Shown here: positions 31,308-34,804 of the stretch, one piece after another
How positions within the stretch are numbered: the first letter of the stretch is position 1
How the letters are laid out: every line of letters begins with the position of its first letter
Virus record (IMG/VR): IMGVR_UViG_3300044858_002079
Coordinates: 1-34,804 of that record
DNA: 34,804 nt
Reading direction: 5' to 3' (one strand)
Source: a virus
Program-made: the position numbers and the translations under genes
The notes under the pieces: model-generated
Databases searched by the model: none
What the model saw: only the letters and a program-made list of their open reading frames with translations
Told to the model about the DNA's origin: nothing

Positions 31308-31738
31308 CCTATCAGTCTAATCAGGTTCAACAGGTCGGTGTAGGTCTTGATGCCGTTAAATTCACAATCTTCTATCCACACCGAAATCAAATCGTGGCGG
31401 ATAATTACTTCAATCGTGTTGTGGGTGTAAACGAGACTGTTCGTTTTGTTTCCAAACCCATCCTCAATCAGTCTCCAAGGCACTATATGGTCGTGCATTA
31501 GATCAACATGCTGATGAATCTTGATCTCTTTTCTCAGTGCCATTTTAGGCTTGTGGTAGTCTAATCGCCCGAATATCAGCACCGAACCGTCAACAATATA
31601 GGCCAAATCATAATTAAGTTCTACGAAACGGCTCGGCCTGTCTGGTAAGTTTGGATTAGCTGATATAATATCGGCCCACTCCGCCTCTGTTGTCGGCCTG
31701 CAATACGACTGCTCAAGCCTTTCCGTTGTTGATTTCAT
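31304..31738 (-). CDS. hypothetical protein
   Basis: The product is 144 residues, starting MKSTTERLEQSYCRPTTEAE, with strand-rich middle sections (FVELNYDLAYIVDGSVLIFG, NTIEVIIRHDLISVWIEDCE) and a C-terminal helix. It overlaps both neighbours by 4 nt. Family unknown. Confidence 0.6.
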   Translation of the reverse strand: MKSTTERLEQSYCRPTTEAEWADIISANPNLPDRPSRFVELNYDLAYIVDGSVLIFGRLDYHKPKMALRKEIKIHQHVDLMHDHIVPWRLIEDGFGNKTNSLVYTHNTIEVIIRHDLISVWIEDCEFNGIKTYTDLLNLIRLIG

Positions 31739-31914
31739 CCCCTCCGATGTTTGCGTTTGGTGGCCTTAGAAATGTGCAGGCGGTTGCTCTTTTTCTTGCG
31801 CTGTTTGGCGGTCAGGTTGTATCGGCCAGTATTGCGGGGTGGCGTATATACGCCTGTGTAGCGGGTCAGCGTAAAAGCCTCCGCCATTGATACAAGTGCT
31901 GCGAGTGTTTTCAT
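31735..31914 (-). CDS. small basic protein
   Basis: The start at 31914 is 5 nt after the TTTG of element D; the frame upstream (31929) would begin inside the promoter. The product is 59 residues. The first 20 are hydrophobic-helical (MKTLAALVSMAEAFTLTRYT) and the rest is strongly basic (AKQRKKKSNRLHISKATKRK). Nucleic acid or membrane binding is plausible. No family recognised. Confidence 0.55.
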   Translation of the reverse strand: MKTLAALVSMAEAFTLTRYTGVYTPPRNTGRYNLTAKQRKKKSNRLHISKATKRKHRRG

Positions 31915-31919
31915 GCCGC

Positions 31920-31965
31920 CAAATTTCACCCCTAAAACGGCACCGACAATTAAAACGAGATTAAA
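31920..31965 (-). promoter_or_regulatory. promoter-like element D (two phased blocks)
   Basis: TTTAAT on the minus strand begins at 31965 and 31954 (11 bp apart), then 25 nt, then TTTG (31920-31923, as GAAATTTG). The first block overlaps the stop of the small gene ending at 31961. The start codon at 31914 is only 5 nt past TTTG, so the mRNA should be leaderless. Confidence 0.6.
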
Positions 31966-32074
31966 CCTTGCCCTGCCCGCGATATTTCTTTTCGGGTGGG
32001 TTGTTCTTTGAGTGAACGCCTGCCCGCTTACGCTTCGGGCGCGGCTTGTGCTGTGTTGCGTTGGTCTTTGTCAC
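31961..32074 (-). CDS. 37-residue basic protein
   Basis: A GTG at 32072-32074 opens a frame that overlaps the holin-like gene by 47 nt and reads MTKTNATQHKPRPKRKRAGV, then HSKNNPPEKKYRGQGKV. The AGVHSKN...KKYRGQG pattern is one I recall in very short phage proteins of Bacteroidota, so it is likely real despite its size. It may bind nucleic acid. It ends in promoter-like element D. Confidence 0.55.
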   Translation of the reverse strand: MTKTNATQHKPRPKRKRAGVHSKNNPPEKKYRGQGKV

Positions 32075-32297
32075 GGCTTGATTTCGATGATCCAAAGTAG
32101 TAATTCAATACCGTTCCGAAAGCGGTCAGCAATGCGCCTAATGCGATGTTCACGAGGTCGTGCGAGCTGTCGGGTATGGGTGCGTAGAACAACAGGAACA
32201 CGAGCGCAAACGTGCCAGTAATAACGGCAAAAGCTAACAGCCCCATGAACACGTTTCGGCCCTGCATCGTGGCCGCTAATTTAGTCAGAAAGGGCAA
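32028..32297 (-). CDS. holin-like protein
   Basis: The product is up to 89 residues from a TTG at 32295-32297; an ATG at 32267 would give 79. It has two membrane helices (FMGLLAFAVITGTFALVFLL and DLVNIALGALLTAFGTVLNY) separated by a short loop (APIPDSSHD), then a charged tail YFGSSKSSRDKD. The NYYFGSSKSSRDK end is typical of phage holins. It should form the membrane lesion that lets the M15 endolysin out. Confidence 0.7.
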   Translation of the reverse strand: MPFLTKLAATMQGRNVFMGLLAFAVITGTFALVFLLFYAPIPDSSHDLVNIALGALLTAFGTVLNYYFGSSKSSRDKDQRNTAQAAPEA

Positions 32298-32307
32298 TAT
32301 CTGTCGT

Positions 32308-32409
32308 CTATCTTAACGAGTAGCGGTCTGAGCGATTTGTACGACATGAACCGACTGCGCCTTTTATTTGCCACTTTAAGGCGTATGTTGTTGATAGCGT
32401 GGTGGTCAT
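32308..32409 (-). CDS. possible 33-residue ORF
   Basis: An ATG at 32407-32409 opens MTTTLSTTYALKWQIKGAVG, then SCRTNRSDRYSLR and stop. It lies between the AT-rich cassette and the holin-like gene and may be a remnant of a longer gene. I see no other content in this gap. Confidence 0.25.
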   Translation of the reverse strand: MTTTLSTTYALKWQIKGAVGSCRTNRSDRYSLR

Positions 32410-32438
32410 GCTTTAGTTGTGTTGCGCGTATTCGGGAG

Positions 32439-32666
32439 TTAGCGAGAATGATTAATCCATGCCAACAATATGTCTATTTGGTCTTTGTTTAATATAAAAG
32501 TATTATTTTCTCCATCGTCAATACCAATTTCAATATCACCATCTTTGTAATTAAAAAATGACAATTCTTTGGTTCTGCCTCTGAATAACAAATCACTCTC
32601 GCTAACACAGGCTATATGCAATGCCTGTTTAGTGCTATCATCTAAGTTTATTATATCTTCAATCAT
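32439..32666 (-). CDS. AT-rich cassette ORF, unknown
   Basis: The product is 75 residues, acidic and mixed alpha/beta (LDDSTKQALHIACVSESDLL, KDGDIEIGIDDGENNTFILN, ILLAWINHSR). Its base composition is far richer in A and T than the neighbouring genes, and a 59-bp palindrome lies on its 5' side. It looks recently acquired from a Bacteroidota host or mobile cassette. It could be an immunity or accessory protein; I do not recognise the family. Confidence 0.55.
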   Translation of the reverse strand: MIEDIINLDDSTKQALHIACVSESDLLFRGRTKELSFFNYKDGDIEIGIDDGENNTFILNKDQIDILLAWINHSR

Positions 32667-32678
32667 TTATGCAATTTA

Positions 32679-32783
32679 TTAAGTTAGTGCAAGTTTTACG
32701 GCACTGCACATAGCCAAACCGTTATGTGCAAGCACTACAACCGTACCTCCGTCTTTGCCGTTGTTATTCCGCCTCGTTCCCAT
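32679..32783 (-). CDS. 34-residue ORF after element E
   Basis: The ATG at 32781-32783 is 5 nt after the TTTG of element E, the same geometry as the small basic gene after element D. The frame reads MGTRRNNNGKDGGTVVVLAH, then NGLAMCSAVKLALT. Its second half runs through the palindrome, so the cassette may have interrupted an older gene here. Translation is plausible, function unknown. Confidence 0.35.
   Translation of the reverse strand: MGTRRNNNGKDGGTVVVLAHNGLAMCSAVKLALT
32683..32741. repeat. 59-bp imperfect palindrome, attC-like
   Basis: TGCACATA (32705-32712) and TATGTGCA (32723-32730) are a perfect 8-bp inverted repeat around 10 nt. Outside it GTTAGTGC (32683-32690) pairs with GCACTACAAC (32732-32741) with a 2-nt bulge. 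The ends are GTT and AAC, and the length of 59 bp and a paired central spacer resemble integron attC sites, though the core motifs do not match RYYYAAC/GTTRRRY exactly. It lies at the edge of an AT-rich ORF. Confidence 0.45.
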
Positions 32784-32788
32784 CACCG

Positions 32789-32834
32789 CAAAGGAAAAGC
32801 GGAAAATGGCGCGCGAAATGAAGATGAGATTAAA
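32789..32834 (-). promoter_or_regulatory. promoter-like element E (two phased blocks)
   Basis: TTTAAT and CTTCAT on the minus strand begin at 32834 and 32823 (11 bp apart), then 25 nt, then TTTG (32789-32792, as TTCCTTTG). It follows the stop of the gene ending at 32837. The next ATG is 5 nt past TTTG. It is the most upstream of the five elements in the early region. Confidence 0.55.
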
Positions 32835-32836
32835 CT

Positions 32837-33250
32837 TTACGCCCCAGTCAGATCATCGCGGTGCGGTCGTTTCACCTTCATAGTCATGCCCTGTGCCTCC
32901 ATTGCCCGCGAAATGGCCTCCGTGAGGTCGTGAATAACCTCTCCCTGCTTGTCGATGCGGGCCGACATTGCGGCCTTTGAATCCTCACACCTCTTTAGAT
33001 CAGCCTTGATTTCTGTCAGGTCGGTGCGCAGTTCGTGGGCCACACTAATCATTGTACCGACTGCCGTCTGCTCAGATTGCACGTCTGTCAACTGCGCCTG
33101 AGCTTTTGTGAGTTTCGCATTTTCGGCCTTGACTTTCCATGCCCACGTCCCACTGATAGCTGCGACACCTATTGAGAATATAGTATCGGCCTTTTTAATT
33201 GCGAGGTCGGTCAGGTCGGCAATTTCCATTGGTAGGGCTGTTTCGGTCAT
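32837..33250 (-). CDS. membrane-anchored coiled-coil protein (spanin- or lysis-like)
   Basis: The product is 137 residues. A hydrophobic segment (FSIGVAAISGTWAWKV, about 25-40) is followed by a long coiled coil (about 41-118, rich in Ala, Lys, Glu) and a basic end (MKVKRPHRDD). This is the layout of an i-spanin or similar lysis accessory protein, and it lies near the holin and endolysin. No motif proves it. It overlaps its upstream neighbour by 4 nt. Confidence 0.55.
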   Translation of the reverse strand: MTETALPMEIADLTDLAIKKADTIFSIGVAAISGTWAWKVKAENAKLTKAQAQLTDVQSEQTAVGTMISVAHELRTDLTEIKADLKRCEDSKAAMSARIDKQGEVIHDLTEAISRAMEAQGMTMKVKRPHRDDLTGA

Positions 33251-33450
33251 GGTATCTCTGTCGGTTCTGGCACGTAGTCAACGAGTGGCAATTTGCACAC
33301 CCATTCGAGGCCCTTCGTCTCGCAACCGTTTACCTCTTGTTCGGATATGGCCCACCCGTCCTGAGTCTTGAACGGAGCGAAGTAGCAATCGGGCTGCCAC
33401 TCTTGCCCGCGTAGTTCTTTGGCCTGTTCGTCTGTGATGTGTGCGATCAT
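33247..33450 (-). CDS. hypothetical protein
   Basis: The product is 67 residues. The YFAPFKTQDGWAISEQEVNG and GLEWVCKLPLVDYVP stretches resemble a small protein I recall near tail fibre genes of Bacteroidota phages. It starts at the last base of the receptor-binding protein gene, so it is probably co-expressed with it and may act as a fibre chaperone. That role is inference. Confidence 0.6.
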   Translation of the reverse strand: MIAHITDEQAKELRGQEWQPDCYFAPFKTQDGWAISEQEVNGCETKGLEWVCKLPLVDYVPEPTEIP

Positions 33451-34804
33451 TACACCTGCCTGCTGAGTGTTGTCTGAAAGGTCTGCATGACTGATCGGAA
33501 GTGTGTTTCCTCCTCCGCGTTCAGGCCGTCAGTCAGCCACGCTGCGGCATAGTTGCGGGCGGTGTTGAATCCGCCCCCGCTGAACTGGCCCAATATGAAA
33601 TTGGTGGCTGCTGGCGCGCTACTTGTTGCCGCTGTTGTCCTTTGCCCCTGTCCGTTCAAATTAAGCTCGGTGGCAGACGAAACAACCCGCGAGGCCATCA
33701 ATGTACCGCGCACGTCAGCGGGTGCCGTTGTGGTAGCTGTAGATGCCCCGTTGTTGATGTCGAAGTATGCCGTGCCTGAGATGTTGCCTGCAAGCCACGT
33801 TCGAGGCGTTACCGACCCCGACCACTCAACACCGCTTTGGCCCGCTGTTCGGTTATACACGCCCATCGTCAGGCTATTCTGACCCGTGACGTTGTTCGCT
33901 AATTTACTATCAGCTGACGTGTTGGTTCCGTTGCCAGTGACTCCGTTGCTGTCGTGAGTCCACCCGCCAGCGAATACTAAGCGATAGGCTGCATCGAGGT
34001 CACGCGGATCTTTGAGATTGTATTTGTGGGTAGTCGCTGTGCCGCCCACGAATGGGTATAATGCGCGAACCTTCGACCATAGACCGTAGTCATCCAAGCG
34101 CAGAGCTAACGATCGAAGTGCCCCCGTTATGGTCGCGTCAACGATTCCCGTGTTCGTGAGGAAGTCTGTGACCTGAGTCATTTGGGCCACCGTCACCTGA
34201 ATGGTCGCGCCAACGGTGGTCACGCCATCGGTCGCAGTCACCATGATGGTCTGAGTCGAATAGCCCCGCGCGGTGATGGCTAATGCGTTGCCCGCCTGCG
34301 TAGTGCGCGAATACCCCCCTATGCTATCCGATGGGTAGCTGAAGGTGTACGATGTAGGCGTTAGTCCTGTTGCGGTCGCTGTGATGGTGAACGACCCACC
34401 GTATGCAGGTGTAGCTGTTGAGGTGGCGAGTGATATTGATGGTGTCACCACATTCAAAGATCCACCACTCAGAACCGACCCGTAAGCACCACCATTGAGC
34501 GTTACCGTTCCGTTCGGGGCTGTGATGTTCGCGGTCGAATCAGACTGAATCGCGGTCGTTGATAGCGTGTTGCTTGCCGTGTCCTTCAATACCGCTGTAG
34601 CATCGGGCGCTGTTATGTCGGCACTTGCGCCACTTGCGATTGACCCCGTGCTGATGGTCGTACCGCCTGACTTTTTCAGGGTGTAGGCGGCAGGGTCGCA
34701 CGTTGTTCCGTATGCGGCCTCCAGACACGCCACTTGTGCGGGTGTCAGTCGCGCCAATACCGAAGCATCGCAGAAGTCGTAAAGGGTCAATCCGTCAACC
34801 GTTG
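33450..34804 (-). CDS. receptor-binding/fibre fusion protein, C-terminal part (begins at 589)
   Basis: This is the continuation of the gene starting at 589 and gives residues from about 157 on (TVDGLTLYDFCDASVLARLT). After a linker (LTPAQVACLEAAYGTTCDPA) come two Ser/Thr/Gly-rich strand repeats (TLKKSGGTTISTGSIASGAS; LNGGAYGSVLSGGSLNV), an Ig-like domain (PAYGGSFTITATATGLTPTS), and from about residue 370 a concanavalin/LamG-like domain (LRLDDYGLWSKVRALYPFVG, WTHDSNGVTGNGTNTSADSK, ATNFILGQFSGG). The last domain probably binds the host glycan. An alternative start at 34790 (TTG) is only an artefact of the linear break. Confidence 0.8.
   Translation of the reverse strand, partial: TVDGLTLYDFCDASVLARLTPAQVACLEAAYGTTCDPAAYTLKKSGGTTISTGSIASGASADITAPDATAVLKDTASNTLSTTAIQSDSTANITAPNGTVTLNGGAYGSVLSGGSLNVVTPSISLATSTATPAYGGSFTITATATGLTPTSYTFSYPSDSIGGYSRTTQAGNALAITARGYSTQTIMVTATDGVTTVGATIQVTVAQMTQVTDFLTNTGIVDATITGALRSLALRLDDYGLWSKVRALYPFVGGTATTHKYNLKDPRDLDAAYRLVFAGGWTHDSNGVTGNGTNTSADSKLANNVTGQNSLTMGVYNRTAGQSGVEWSGSVTPRTWLAGNISGTAYFDINNGASTATTTAPADVRGTLMASRVVSSATELNLNGQGQRTTAATSSAPAATNFILGQFSGGGFNTARNYAAAWLTDGLNAEEETHFRSVMQTFQTTLSRQV
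34685..34804. repeat. terminal direct repeat, right copy
   Basis: This is identical to bases 1-120. Removing one copy gives a 34,684-bp circle with an intact receptor-binding protein gene. Confidence 0.97.

Noticed and set aside
1-34804. tRNA genes, CRISPR arrays, insertion sequences or integrase
   Set aside because: I saw no cloverleaf pattern, no regularly spaced repeats, and no transposase or integrase motifs on either strand. tRNA detection by eye is weak, so a tRNAscan run would be needed to be certain.

Overview
This is a complete, circularly closed tailed-phage genome. Bases 1-120 are repeated exactly at 34685-34804, so the unique length is 34,684 bp, and one gene reads without a break across the join. 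Every gene I can support lies on the minus strand, so transcription runs from high to low coordinates. The predicted host is a member of the Bacteroidota. Start codons are preceded by A-rich leaders rather than Shine-Dalgarno sequences, some promoters match the Bacteroidota form (TTTG about 20 nt from TAnnTTTG), and many proteins resemble families I know mainly from Bacteroidota phages (BT4734/VapE primase-helicase, DUF3127, GP3-type TerS, XkdF-like protease, and the tail protein with the SFSKTI-like N-terminus). I see no integrase, repressor or reverse transcriptase, so a lytic lifestyle is likely.

Layout in transcription order. (1) 33.4-30.1 kb: membrane and coiled-coil protein, holin-like protein, M15 peptidase endolysin and many very small genes, including an AT-rich probable cassette beside a 59-bp palindrome. 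(2) 30.1-22.0 kb: replication and recombination, with small unknowns, YqaJ exonuclease, a probable annealing-protein partner, a DUF3127 SSB-like protein, primase-helicase, SF2 helicase and VRR-NUC nuclease. A candidate origin of repeated TGTAACCT lies at 23.72-23.92 kb. (3) 21.7-19.6 kb: small membrane proteins, a protein with only a DnaA DNA-binding domain and a sigma-factor-like protein. (4) 19.6-15.0 kb: three glycosyltransferases and a NeuD-like acetyltransferase wrapped around the terminase genes. (5) 15.0-7.2 kb: tail module, including a gene split by a T9 run that looks like a -1 frameshift, baseplate proteins, a fibre-like protein and a short tape measure. (6) 7.2-0.6 kb: head module of protease, small lipoprotein, scaffold, major capsid, three small structural proteins, portal and connector. 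(7) The receptor-binding protein crosses the join (589 to 1, then 34684 to 33450).

The most unusual signal is a family of five promoter-like elements in the early region. Each has two to four TTTnAT blocks spaced exactly 11 bp apart, then exactly 25 nt, then TTTG (TTTA in one). They start just after the stop codon of the preceding gene, and in three cases the next start codon follows within 5-7 nt, which predicts leaderless or almost leaderless mRNAs. This looks like a phage-specific promoter class that uses helically phased T-tracts.
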